In this document: piece by piece, positions 10,778 through 21,738 of the stretch
Numbering within the stretch: the first letter of the stretch is position 1
How the letters are laid out: every line of letters starts with the position of its first letter
Assembly (NCBI RefSeq): GCF_023159225.1
Contig: NC_063172.1
Coordinates: 63,422,828-63,486,827 of the forward strand
Direction of reading: 5' to 3'
Length of the DNA: 64,000 nt
Source of the DNA: Perognathus longimembris pacificus
Lineage: Eukaryota > Chordata > Mammalia > Rodentia > Heteromyidae
The notes under the pieces: model-generated
Seen by the model: only the letters and a program-made list of their open reading frames with translations
The model's database searches: none
What the model was told of the DNA's origin: nothing
Program-made: the position numbers and the translations under genes

Positions 10778-12939
10778 TACATTTGATATATGCGTTGTAA
10801 TTTTCTTTCATGCTTATCAGTTTACCAATTCTCCTAATGAACATCAGGGTTTGCACTGGAGGTTCCGTATCCTTCATTTTTTCCCCCTTCTGTAGACACA
10901 TTTTCATGTAAAAGAACTTTTCAGAAGATAGAATTTGGGAGGACTTTGGTTAACCAACATCTAGAATCTCCAGGAAATGTTGTGGGGGTGGGGAGGAGGA
11001 GGGTGTGGGAATATGGATTCCTGAGCATTTCCCAGGGAGTACTGAGTCCCAGCTGCTCCTGGTGCCCTGTGAAGCCATCTCAGAGGAGACCATCATTTTC
11101 CCTCAGGGTCCATGGTCCTGGGGATCAATCTAGTTTGTCTCTGAATTGCTTAGATCAGTATGATTCTTTTGGTAGTTAAGATCTTTTGAGTGTGGCACTA
11201 CCAGCAGATGTCACTGGGACTTCTAATGCTCTGAATCTGGTTACTGGGACTTGTTGTGACACACCCTCTCCAGGAGATTTTTGGCATTTGGAGTGTGGTC
11301 TCCTGGGGTCGAAGGGTCTTGTAACTCCCTCATTATCCAAGGTTCTTTAGTGTCCAGGGTAGGCTCACGTGTCTCTCTGTCTTAGATTTGGTGCACAATT
11401 GTTTCTTTATCTTTGGGGGAATCAATGCTGATTCCCTTCAGAGCTTACGCCACAGGAGCTGGTGGTCACTTTCACTTCAGAAGAACCAAGTGCAAGGCCG
11501 TCAGAGGCCATTGGAGCTGTGACACAAAGATGAACCAAGTCCTGTGTGGACTTTGCTGCACAGCGCATGCTCAGTCCCAAGGAGGCGGGACTACTGTACT
11601 CACACCTGCCAGATGTTGTCTGGGAATAAATGCCCAGTGTTGCCCACTCTCTAGACTTCCCAAGAGAGATAGAAAAACCTGGTCTTCAAAAAATTCTGCG
11701 CAATTTAAATGCTGTAACAACTCTACATATCAACGAGTGTCACTGGGGTTTTTACATTTGGAAATCATATTTACATCACGGGCCACGGTTACAACCTCTG
11801 ACTATTGTTTAGCGATTGAAGTCCTTTCCTGATAGGGAGAGGGGGAAAACGCTTCTGATTCTGTTCCAAGCAGACCAGAGCAAGGAGAATAAACAAATCA
11901 CGAGACACCTGTTACTTTCTCAGTAAATCCCCCCCCTTACATCGGTGATCATGTTGCAGGGATTAAGTTATAAATGGAGCAGTGGTATTGGCACGTGGCG
12001 AGTGAGAAAACAATGTTTAGTTTTTAGCTTGTGCTTTTGGGCTGTCTCCATGCTTTCTGTTCTGCAGTAGCACCAAATGCTCCTGCTGTGGTTTTTGTAT
12101 GATATTAGATGGGGCAAAGCAGACAGATGGATATTACTGACGTGAGTTATCTTAATTTAGTCGCATCCATGCATATGTTTACACAAATGCAATTAGAGCC
12201 GTCCAACTTCTTCACTGGAAAGAGTTTATCGCACACTGTACAACCAACTTCCAGAAAGATCAAGCGGCTTGCTTACTCTCTCTCAGCTAGTTGGTGGTTG
12301 TGTATGATTAGAAATGGCGCATTTGGCTTCCTTTGCCATGTCTTCTGTCTATATTGGGCATCTGCAGTTCCCATGTCTCTTGATGTACCTGATACTTCCA
12401 TCCTTCAGGCCACTCACAGCAGTTAAGGTGTCAGAGCGTATCCTGTGTGGGTGACACCTTGGAGAATGACATTAATATCTAACCTTGTCAGGTTTCTCCA
12501 GTTGTGCTGGGGTGTGAAAGTGGGGGGTAGCAGGCCTGGATGAGCGGTGGCAGGTTGATCTGTAGAATGTAGCAAGCACCTGATGTTCTGGGGAGATGTA
12601 TTATTGATAGGGATGGAAGACAAATGTCACTGCTTTCTTGACTTTGCCACAATAATTACAACAGAGAGATTAGAAGAAAATGATGGATGGTGGAAACAAG
12701 TTGCCGATGTCTTAACAAAGGCAGCAACACAGACATGATTAAAGAGCAGCAGTGTAGCAAATTCAATTCAAACTTGATTTTGTTAAAAGGAACTATGTTG
12801 GGTGAGGATGAGTGGAAATTGGAACTGTTGGGTATTTCTGCTGAAAGTGTAAAATGGAGGAGACATTTTAGAAAATGGTCTGATAAGTCTTAAAATATTA
12901 AACAGTGAATCTCATCTTGGTCTTCCAGTTAAGATGAAG
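10778..12939. other. single-copy-like DNA, no gene seen
   Basis: The longest frames are 139 codons (11413-11832) and 105 codons (12109-12426), both plus strand, without recognisable motifs and overlapped by other frames. A C7 run lies at about 11930. The 11.0-11.9 kb part is somewhat GC-richer. I see no repeat family that I can name. Confidence 0.45.
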
Positions 12940-13503
12940 TATAAAAACTAAACAATGATTTAACATATGATTCAATATTCTGCTTCTACTTATATACCCC
13001 AAATAATAGAAATCAGGGACTCCAACAGATATGTGTATAGCCACATTCACAGAAGCCTTATTTATAATGGCCAAAGGTAAAAACAATCCAAATGTCCATA
13101 AATGAAAAGTAAACACAATGAAGTATATGAATACAATAAAATACCACTCAGCCTTTAAAAAATTAAATTAGGATAGATGATACAATGTGAACATACTTGA
13201 AGACCTATGCTAAGTGAAGTAAACAATACAAGAACAAATATTGTGTGATTTCTCTTATATAAAGTATCTAGAGAAGTCAGATTCATAAAACAGAAGCTAG
13301 AATGGTGGTTGCCAGGAGAGGAAGGGTAGATGGAAGGCTATTTTCCAAATGGCCACAGATTTTTAAATCTAGAGCAGAGAAAAGGTTTAGGGGATGGTTG
13401 GAAGAGATGGTTGCACAATGTACTTAGTATTACTGAATTATATAGCTAAAATGATTAAAATGGTCCATTTTATGTTGGCATGTTTTAGTGCAATAAAAAA
13501 GAA
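12940..13503 (+). repeat. ancient L1 (L1MA/MB-like) ORF2 end and 3' UTR
   Basis: Sense-orientation remnant. It includes the ORF2-end block around 'tatacccc', 'atggccaaa', 'gtccataaatg' and 'ctcagcctttaaaa', then 'atgctaagtgaa', 'gatttctcttatata' and 'gaatggtggttgccaggag'. This is the order typical of old mammalian L1 3' ends. It ends in a short A-rich tail near 13503. Stops and indels break the coding part throughout. It is much more diverged than the 57-kb L1. Confidence 0.75.
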
Positions 13504-13660
13504 GAATTTGTTCCTCCTTCTTCCAAGAAAAATTGTAAATCTTTACTCATTCTTGGCTTCCATTTTGAATTCGGTTTGCCATTCTTTGTGAGAGGTCACT
13601 AAGAATCCAGAATCCAGCTGGGACTCTATGTATTAATTTAACCAATTAAATCTCTTATTT

Positions 13661-13802
13661 TTTATTTTTGAAGACAAAGTCTTGGTATATAATCCAGATT
13701 ATCTTGGAATTTGCTATGTAGCCCAGGCTGGCCTTGAACTTGAGATCTTCCTGTCTTAGCCTCCCAAGTGTTAGGATGAAAAGCCCATGCTGTGACACTT
13801 GG
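13661..13802 (-). repeat. B1 (7SL-derived) SINE
   Basis: The minus strand reads as a B1-like element. The plus strand shows 'gtagcccaggctggccttgaact' split over 13721-13743, and 'gcctcccaagtg' near the 5' end. It is a monomer of about 140 bp without a Geo half. It is moderately diverged. Confidence 0.7.
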
Positions 13803-14656
13803 TAAGTACTATATTTTTACATGGAAGACTTGGTTTATGTAGATTGAATCCTATGTAGATTTGTGTACTATAGTCTCATTGGACAGATTCAGGAGAATCA
13901 AATGGGGAAAATATGCACATACCACAATAATAATCTCATCATGATGCAATACTACATGAACTAAGGTAAGGAATACATGCAAATTCATTTTTCAGCAGTT
14001 AAAAATTAGATATTAACTTTCTATTCTAGCTTTTTAGGGTTTTTAAAATGTCATTTCAGCCTTTATAGATGTTCTCTCCTTGTCATTCTGGCTCCATCCC
14101 GCTTCTGGAGGACTTAAAGTATGCCAGGGACCTGGGAGGAAGAGCGGCACCAGCTGCCACCTGGTATCCACTGAGACATCATTTAACCCACCTGGGCCTT
14201 GGCTGACAGTCGTTGAAGGTCACTGCAGAGTCCTCCCTGGCTCCTGGTCAACAGGCCTCTTCAGGTTCAGAGCGCTGTTGCTGTCCTTCAGCTGCTCATC
14301 TTTCCACACCACTGTCAAGGGCATATGGTCATCAACTTCTAATACCCTGTAGGCCTTGGTCATATGGAGACTCTAGCCATCCCTGGACCCAAAGCCACTT
14401 CTCCTAGGGGCTAAGGCTAGAACGCAAGACTGGGATCCTTAGGGGATGTCTAAGTACTTAGTCAGTGTACTAGTAATGAGACATTGTATGGTTGTAGAAA
14501 GCCCTCTTGGGAACACATTCAAGAAAATCTTGCTGCTTGCTTCTTTCTGCCTTCTTTGACTCTGACAAGTGCTTCATTTGTACCATCAAATATCCTCCTG
14601 GAAGAATCGGAAAGTGACACAGGTGAGCGGCAGGAATGTTACGCAGCCCCAAAGTG
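13803..14656. other. single-copy-like DNA, no gene seen
   Basis: The part from 14080 to 14400 is GC-richer and carries overlapping 60-90 codon frames with no recognisable motif. There is nothing else that I can support. Confidence 0.45.
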
Positions 14657-14668
14657 TATCTCATCATT

Positions 14669-14877
14669 TTTTTTTTTTTTTTTTTGGCCAGTCCTGGGCT
14701 TTGGACTCAGGGCCTGAGCACTGTCCCTGGCTTCTTTTTGCTCAAGGCTAGCACCCTGCCACTTGAGCCACAGCGCCGCTTCTGGCCGTTTTCTGTATAT
14801 GTGGTGCTGGGGAATCGAACCTAGGGCCTCGTGTATCCGAGGCAGGCACTCTTGCCACTAGGCTATATCCCCAGCCC
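14669..14877 (-). repeat. young IDL-Geo dimeric SINE
   Basis: Flanked by a perfect 12-bp duplication, tatctcatcatt (14657-14668 and 14878-14889), with a T20 tail complement. The ID-like half has the same variants as the 5.0 and 7.2 kb copies (complement of ggatacacgaggccctagg), but the Geo half has the commoner 'ttgagcaaaaagaag'. It is therefore mixed for the two diagnostic sites. Confidence 0.92.
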
Positions 14878-14889
14878 TATCTCATCATT

Positions 14890-15970
14890 ATTAAACTACC
14901 TGAGGTAGATAACACCTACACCCTTCCAGCAAATGCTACCTTTCTTGGGATAGAAGGGAATACATGTGGCAAAATAATAGTTGGGAAATATGGCTTAACA
15001 CGATCAGCCCTTTCTCCCATCATTCAGTTATACCATTCCATGCTTATTTACTTAAGGATATTACAAAGAAGCTCAAATGCCACCAACTCTTAGTTTTTGA
15101 GTGCCAATGGATAGATTTATGCTGCCTAATACAGTAGCTCACAGTGACTATTTAAACTTAATTAAAGTGAAATACCATTTAAAAGTAGTAGCCATATATA
15201 AAGTGCTTAGTAACTAATGATGACTGAGTTATTGCATTGCATATTTTATGGCACACTGTATTTTGTAGTTCAGAATTACAGACCATTTCTAACGTGGCTG
15301 AAACTGGATAGGACTAAGATTGCCCTGATATCTAATGAGCTTTCAGCCTCCGAGTCTTGGAAAGATTGCTTGGCTGGAGGAAAACAGAGGAAGGTTGACT
15401 TATCAGAGAAGGTGGAGTTGGCATCTGCAAGTGTCTGGTCTCCACAGGGGAAATGTGGCTCATCAATGGCATCCAGGAGATGTGTGGGGAGCTGAATGGT
15501 GTCCATAAACCATCTGGTGATCCCCGATGGAGTTGTGTCCTGTGGTTACCTAAACACATGAGTCACAGGAAGACCCACTGGTCCAAGTCTGGCTTCTATG
15601 CACTGACACTGTTAACTTGAAATATGGTGGTGAGGGTGTTACAAAGAGCATGGAAGATGCTGGTCTAAATGAAGAGGGTGATATGCAGGTTAGTTAGTTA
15701 GAACTGTTTATTTAAAAAGGGCTCAACGGAGCCACATTCAACTCTTGAGGATTAAGTTGGGTCACTGTTTGGAGTCTTCTTTCACACATTACAAAAATAT
15801 TGACACTTATGCATTTCTACTCATTGAGTTGACCAGCCTTCTATTTGAAGGTTGTGGGGATGGGAAGTGAGGCTATGGATCAGGGGGTGGATGAAACATG
15901 GGGAAATGATCTGATGTTCTATTCCAGTCAGTTCTGTTGTGCTGGAGTTCCTAATTTCATTGTGGGGATC
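14890..15970. other. single-copy-like DNA, no gene seen
   Basis: Overlapping 60-92 codon frames on both strands around 15217-15560 show no recognisable domain. No repeat family is seen. Confidence 0.5.
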
Positions 15971-15984
15971 AAAACTGATTTCAA

Positions 15985-16201
15985 GGGCTGGGGATATGGC
16001 CTAGTGGCAAGAGTGCCTGCCTCATATACATGAGGCCCTGGGTTCAATTTTCCAGCACCACATATACAGAAAATGGCCAGAAGTGGCGCTGTGGCTCAAG
16101 TGGCAGAGTGCTAGCCTTGAGCAAAAAGAAGCCAGGGACAGTGCTCACGCCCTGAGTCCAAGCCCCAGGACTGGCCCCCCCCAAACCCCCCCCCCAAAAA
16201 A
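15985..16201 (+). repeat. IDL-Geo SINE with C-rich tail
   Basis: Flanked by a perfect 14-bp duplication, aaaactgatttcaa (15971-15984 and 16202-16215). The tail is unusual: C7, AAA, a longer C run, then A9, instead of plain poly(A). The monomers are full length. Confidence 0.9.
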
Positions 16202-16893
16202 AAAACTGATTTCAAATTGTCCCTGGAAGATACCTATTTTTTTTTAAATTTGCATTTCACAACTTCTTCTTCCTCAATGTCAAGAAGCTAATGATCTAGC
16301 CTTACTGTGTGATAGATTTTAATCTCCACAAGGCCGTAAACTCTACTATTACCAGGAGAAGGGAGAAGCACACAGGTAGGTGAGAACAGATTACCAATGT
16401 AGGTCAGATCGTTAAGGACAAAGAGAAACAACTTAAAAAATACCCGAATAGCAGAAATCATTGTGCATAAACCATTTGCAAGGTTGGCTGTAAGTTCTGA
16501 AATAATTTCAGATGGGAATTATTGTGGTCTTGGCTTCATAGAATGAACCTGAAATTGCTTTGTGAGATGAATTGCATCTTTGGCTTTGATCCTCCTTTGC
16601 ACAATTTCATTTTGAAAATAGTGTTTTTCTTATTTGGGAACTTATTTTCATTAAATTCCACAATTTGACCCAGTGTCACTGCATTGACTGTCAAAGGGCA
16701 CAGGTCAGAGCATTAACCAGCAACAATATTCGTGCTAAAACTTTATGCCAGGCAATGTGTGTCAAAACATCACTGAAGGGAATTAGAACTCACAGAGACT
16801 GACTAGAGGCTGCCGAGCCATCAGCCTTTTGTGGAGAAGCCAAAATGTCCACCTCAACTATTTCAATTAACCTCTGTTCTGTGAATGTGTATT

Positions 16894-16894
<1 letters not shown>

Positions 16895-16945
<51 letters not shown>

Positions 16946-16995
16946 TGTGTTAAAAGCAATCAATGTGTTTGTGTCTGTGTTAAAAGCAATCAATG
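16895..16995. repeat. (GT)n microsatellite with 30-bp tandem duplication
   Basis: About 24 GT units (16896-16944) run into a 30-bp unit beginning gtgtctgtgttaaaagc at 16941. This is repeated at once from 16971 to 16995, where the second copy breaks off after 'caatg'. Confidence 0.9.
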
Positions 16996-17000
16996 GAAAA

Positions 17001-17486
17001 TCACTCTGTCTATAAATGAAGAAAAGTTCTATTTAAATAATAAAGGGGCAGCTTATGCTATTAGAGAAGCTAATGAGAAATTTCGTTTCTAGGAACTAGA
17101 GAAGCCCATGGAATTTTGGCAGCCGGACTGCTGGCAGCGGGGCTCAATCTTGGGGGGCTCCCTCTTGGGGGGCTGCTGTAGGTGTTGATTCAGCGCCTAT
17201 GCCCTGAAGACTTGCTATTGGATCAAGACTGAAATTCAGTGAAGAGAATGTTTCTGGATTGCTGGAGTTAGGTGTCTCTACTTTTGAATGATTAATTCAT
17301 ATCCAGTCAATCAGTTAAGGGCCTGGTCTGTGAGGACTTGAGAATCACCCCTAATTTGTGACTCCTGCTTCAGTAAATTGGCTTTTTTGTTTCCTTCTTC
17401 CTTCTCCGGATTCATTTTCAGGTCCCCTTCTCTGTGTCGCTGTGAGATGACTTTACAGGCTGCGTCACCTCCTCATCTTTAGCAGA
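17001..17486. other. single-copy-like DNA
   Basis: Contains a short internal G-rich duplication ('cttggggggct' twice, 17141-17174). No frame or repeat family is recognised. Confidence 0.45.
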
Positions 17487-17768
17487 TCTTCTGGTATTAG
17501 TCATCTTCCTATCACTGTAACAAATACCTGTGACAATGAATTTGTGAAGAGACAGAAATAATTTTGGCTCAGTGTTGGCCCTATATATTGAGCCTGGGGG
17601 AGTGTAGCATGTCCCTGCAAGAGTGCCTGGTGACACAAACTACTGTCTCCTCCTATGTTATGGCCAGATCGTACTGGTTCCTCCACTTCCCAATAGAGTC
17701 AAGCCGAAGACCAAGCTTTCAAGACATGGCCTTAGGAGGACACGCAACATCCAAATCATACCAGGCAC
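17487..17768 (-). repeat. MaLR (MST/MLT-like) LTR remnant
   Basis: The plus strand begins 'cctatcactgtaacaaatacc', with 'ttttggctca' soon after. It ends with 'ccaagctttcaagacatggcctt', 'ggacac' and 'caaatcata'. This is the reverse of the usual ERVL-MaLR LTR start, as I remember it. It is diverged, with internal deletions, and no clear duplication was found. It contains no coding sequence. Confidence 0.6.
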
Positions 17769-17997
17769 CAACAGGAAGGCTGGTGGGCCATGGCGGATGG
17801 GCTTCATGATAGCTCTTTCCTACCTTTCCTGAGTTTAGGGATGCTTTCTCCACAACCCCAGCTCATTTGGGACACTCCTCCTCTTCCACAATTCAATCCA
17901 ATAACTATTCCTTTCCGCTCTAGGACTTGGGCCAGCTTCCTCATGCCCCTATGTTCTGAAAGACTCATCACTTCTTACACATGTTCTGTGCACGTAC

Positions 17998-18180
17998 ATT
18001 CTTGTAACTTCTTTAAGTCTATTTAGTTAACCATTCAGAGTGACTTCTGGTTTATTCCAAGTAAGTAATATCAAAAGAGAGTTGCATATATGGCTGATAG
18101 CATACCGACTTCTATAGGATTGCAGAGATTTTTCTAGAATCCCATGAAAGGGAATGTACAAGAGAGAACTTTTAAAAGTA
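17998..18180 (+). repeat. diverged direct repeat, copy 1
   Basis: About 180 bp, starting attcttgtaact and ending agagaacttttaaaagta. It matches 20847-21025 plus 21266-21270 in the same orientation, at roughly four identities in five. The shared landmarks are tctatttagttaac, gtgacttctggtttatt and agagagttg. The family was not recognised; an old LTR or a low-copy repeat is possible. Confidence 0.75.
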
Positions 18181-19569
18181 AATCCTGAGCTGTTCTTCTG
18201 GCTGGTTAGGGAACATGAACATGACTTTGCTTGGCTAGGGAACATGATTGAGGAATCACTCATATCTGACTCTGAATCCATATGGGTTGAGTGCCACGGA
18301 CGCGAGCTCACCTGGGGAGACAATGATGAGTTCCTCACCTTGATGCAATGATGAATTCTGAAGTGGGAAGGGAATGGAAAGGGGACAGCTAGAATCACAC
18401 TTAGGACTTTGAAGCTGGAGATTAATTCCTCTTGGAGTTGCTAACTGTATAAAATTACATCTTGATTTCTAAGGGGAGTGTCTCCTTCTCACAAAGCTGC
18501 ACAGAGGAAGAACTGAGATAGAGGGACAGCGTCCTGAATTCAACACTGGAATCTGTCAATGCCTGAAATTAACAACTTACTACTTAAAAAAAAAACATTG
18601 CTTATTAGTTATACAACTCACTGGCTTCCCTTTTCTGGCTTAAGCCACTTTAAGTTGGGACCTATTTGCAATGGAAAGAGTCTAAGCAATACAGAGTATC
18701 AATATTTTCTTTCTTTTTTTTTTGCTTACCCCTTTTTAGAGAGTTCCCAAGGAGAAATAGTTTTGTTGGGAGGGGTCTTAGATCCAGATATCTCTTTTCC
18801 CTTCTGATCAAATTGTTTATTTTGTGTAACCAATTGTGTAACCAATTTGGTAAGCATTAGATATTCTGCACTAGATATAAAATACAGAACTAAACTTTGG
18901 ATTCATTTGCCATTTGCAGGTAATGTGGAGGACTTTACCCTACCTTTTTTTAAATGTTAGTCATAACTCTATCGTATTATGTTTTAGTTTTGTTATGTTG
19001 TTCTGATTCCATCATCTATTTTTACTTTGCTTTAGCTTGTCTTATTTTATCTCTGAGCTTGTCTAATTTATTTTAAGCAAAGGCAGTATATAAATAAACA
19101 GGCCAAATGATGAGAAAATTCTGTAAGATGCTGTTTACATTTCTATTGTCAACTGAGAACATCTGCTTCTTTTGAGAAGATATCTCCTCAGAGTATTACA
19201 AACACCACTGCCTGCCTCTAAGAGATAATGTGTATAATCTTGCATTTCTTAATAGGCTTATGGCTTTACTTAATATCCTTGCCAAAAAATTATTGTTTTG
19301 AAGAGAGAGCAGAGGGTCTTATTTAGGTGGTTATGTAATTTGTCCTCACAGTAAAAATGTAAACAGCACACAAATGCATGGATTTGCTAGAAGTAGGCCA
19401 GTATGTAGCGATGTCAGCCCAAAGGACTGGCTTGGAATTTATTCTGTAGGATCTTTAAGATTACTTTTATGATGTTTCGTGAAGTGTTTCCATAGGTGGG
19501 GATGTTTCTTCAGACTCTCTTTATCTAAAAGCTCTCTTGCACTGTGAAATAAAGTCTCTTGTCTTCTTT
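18181..19569. other. AT-rich single-copy-like DNA
   Basis: Frames stay below 85 codons. The tandem words 'tgtgtaaccaat' (twice, near 18830) and 'agggaacatga' (twice, near 18210-18245) are short local repeats. No gene is seen. Confidence 0.5.
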
Positions 19570-20075
19570 TTTTCCCCTTTAAAAATTACTTTTGATTTGG
19601 CATACATTTATGGTAAGAGAAAGTTTTGTTGTGATCGTTCCATAAATACACACAGTGCACTTGGACCAACTTCACCTTTTCTGCCATTCCTCCTCACTGC
19701 AAAGAGTGCTTGGTGGGGCTCATGGTGCAGTCTTCCTGCATTGGTGTGTAAGGTCCCTTGCTCCTCATAATCTTTCGCTGTCTCCGCTTTCTCTGCTTTC
19801 TTCCTTCTGACCTTGTCCTAGACAGTCCCTCCATTTACTTCCTATTCAATTACCATGACTATTATCATCATTGTTATCATTTTAGGTCTACAGTCCACAT
19901 ATGAATGGGAAAATAAACTATTTGGCTTTTTGAGCTTGGCCTATCTTCCTCAGCAGGATGATATCCAGGTACATCTGTTTTTATGCAAATGACGTAATTT
20001 AATTTATGTTTTGGCTGAGTAGTATTTCATGTATGTGTATATAAATGGACACACACACACATATACATATGTCTT
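19570..20075 (-). repeat. old L1 3' end
   Basis: The plus strand shows the complement of an L1 3' UTR, including the block 'ttgttgtgatcgttccata' and a pyrimidine-rich tract. This is followed by the ORF2-end blocks 'cagcaggatgatatccagg', 'atgcaaatgac' and 'ggctgagtagtatttcatg'. Heavily diverged, with no open coding frame. A short CA/TA run follows at 20049-20070. Confidence 0.65.
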
Positions 20076-20754
20076 CTTTTTCCTCCTGGCTGTAAAGGTT
20101 CACCTCCCCCTCTGCAAGGAGCTCTGCATACCATGCACTGTCCCCTTGTGTTGTTTCTAACACTGGACAGACATATTGCAGTCTTTTCAAGTTCCCACCA
20201 GAGTTGTTTACTTGCTTCTGATGTCCAGCTCACAATGGGGTCCCATGAGTCTAATATCACTGTCCACCATTTCCTAGACCAAGTTTTCTTGCCACCCTCC
20301 CTTTCTCACTGTGTTCAGAGAAGAATTGTGCTTGTGCTTTCTAGCAGCTCAAGTGTTATCTCTAGAAAGTCCTTTTTCTTTCTCCATTCTTATCTTTTCT
20401 TGTTCCAAGTTCAAACACAATAGAGTCTTCTCTGGCCTTACCCTCTACACAGATCCCTCCCAGAACAAACATGTGAAGCCTGCCTCCTATTATGTGTAAT
20501 TGCACATTTCTCTCTTACGAGCAACCACATAATACTTTGCTTTGTGTAAATGTTGTGTTGCTCAAGGCTGCTTTAAAGATCCATCAGAACAACAATGATG
20601 AGGTCTCTTAGCACAGTACTAGTCACATGGCATGTAGTTAATGCACGTGAACTAAATGGGCTGTGATTAGGAGAGCTGAAGTTCTCATCCAAAGTCTCCG
20701 TACTCCCTTTACTCACTGACTAGGTAATAGCTCATGGATTTTGAGGAGTGTGGA

Positions 20755-20756
<2 letters not shown>

Positions 20757-20805
<49 letters not shown>
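20757..20805. repeat. (AT)n microsatellite
   Basis: About 24 uninterrupted AT units. The tract is self-complementary and can extrude a cruciform. Confidence 0.95.
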
Positions 20806-20806
<1 letters not shown>

Positions 20807-20846
20807 TTTGCACTTATATGGCCTTATATGCGGCCTTTGTATTTAT

Positions 20847-21270
20847 ATTCTTACAACCTCTTTATGTCTATTTAGTTAACTATTCTGAGTGACTTCTGGT
20901 TTATTCTGAATAAGTCATACCCAAAGAGAGTTGGGAATCTGGTTGACATCATACTGACTTATAGAAATGAGACTGTAGAGATTTACTAGAAACCCCTTAA
21001 GGGGAATGCACAAGAAAGAACTTTTTGTTTTGTTTTGTTTGTTTTGTTTTGTTTTTTGGCCAGTCCTAGGCCGTGAACTCAGGGCCTGAGCACTGTCCCT
21101 GGCTTCTTTTTTGCTCAAGGCTAGCACTCTGCCACTTGAGCCACAGCGCTACCTCTGGCCATTTTCTTTATATATGGTGCTGAGGAATCGAACCCAGGGC
21201 CTCATGTATACGAGGCAAGCACTCTTGCCACTAGGCCATACTCCCAGCCCCAAGAAAGAACTTTTAAAAG
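20847..21270 (+). repeat. diverged direct repeat, copy 2, split by a SINE
   Basis: The counterpart of 17998-18180. It is continuous to 21025, where an IDL-Geo SINE has inserted, and it resumes at the duplicated target site (21251 onward, caagaaagaacttttaaaag). The SINE came after the two copies existed, because copy 1 is uninterrupted. Confidence 0.75.
21026..21250 (-). repeat. IDL-Geo dimeric SINE
   Basis: Flanked by a perfect 15-bp duplication, caagaaagaactttt (21011-21025 and 21251-21265). The tail complement is (TTTTG)n-like. It lies inside the second copy of the 180-bp direct repeat. Confidence 0.92.
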
Positions 21271-21414
21271 CAGTTACTTAGAAGGAAATAGCTTAGATCC
21301 CAAGGAACATCCCGAGTGAGTGCTCTCTCCCTCCCCCATGTGAGGGAAGTGGACATCTGAGTTTCCACAGTTTATTCATTTTTTAAAGACTAGCTAGCAT
21401 CATTTATTCTAAAC

Positions 21415-21446
21415 AATATATATATATACATATATATATATATAAT
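21415..21446. repeat. short (AT)n tract
   Basis: TATA-rich with one interruption (atatatatatacatatatatat). Minor. Confidence 0.8.
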
Positions 21447-21523
21447 GTTGGCTAACTAGAAATGTAAGTGTCTATCATAAGATTGACTAGTCAGTCCAGC
21501 TAGCAAAGACAGATTTTGTTCTT

Positions 21524-21724
21524 TTTTTTTTTTTGCCAGTCCTGGGCCTTGAACTCAGAGCCTGAGCACTGTCCCTGGCTTCTTTTTGCTCAAGGCTAGC
21601 ACTCTGCCACTTGAGCCACAGCGCCACTTCCGGCTTTTCCTAGATATGTGGTGCTGAGAAATCCAACCCACGGCTTCATGTATACGTGGTGAGCACTCTA
21701 CCACTAGGTCATATTCCTAGCCCT
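21524..21724 (-). repeat. IDL-Geo dimeric SINE
   Basis: Flanked by a perfect 14-bp duplication, cagattttgttctt (21510-21523 and 21725-21738). The ID-like half has extra substitutions ('aatccaacccacggcttc' on the plus strand), including in its B-box region, so this copy is probably inactive. Confidence 0.9.
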
Positions 21725-21738
21725 CAGATTTTGTTCTT

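Noticed and set aside
11413..11832. 139-codon Cys-containing frame as a small secreted protein
   Set aside because: There is no signal peptide, no regular cysteine spacing and no splice or promoter context; it overlaps another frame.
20757..20805. AT run as a replication origin
   Set aside because: A simple (AT)n microsatellite is common in rodent DNA and alone says nothing about origin activity.
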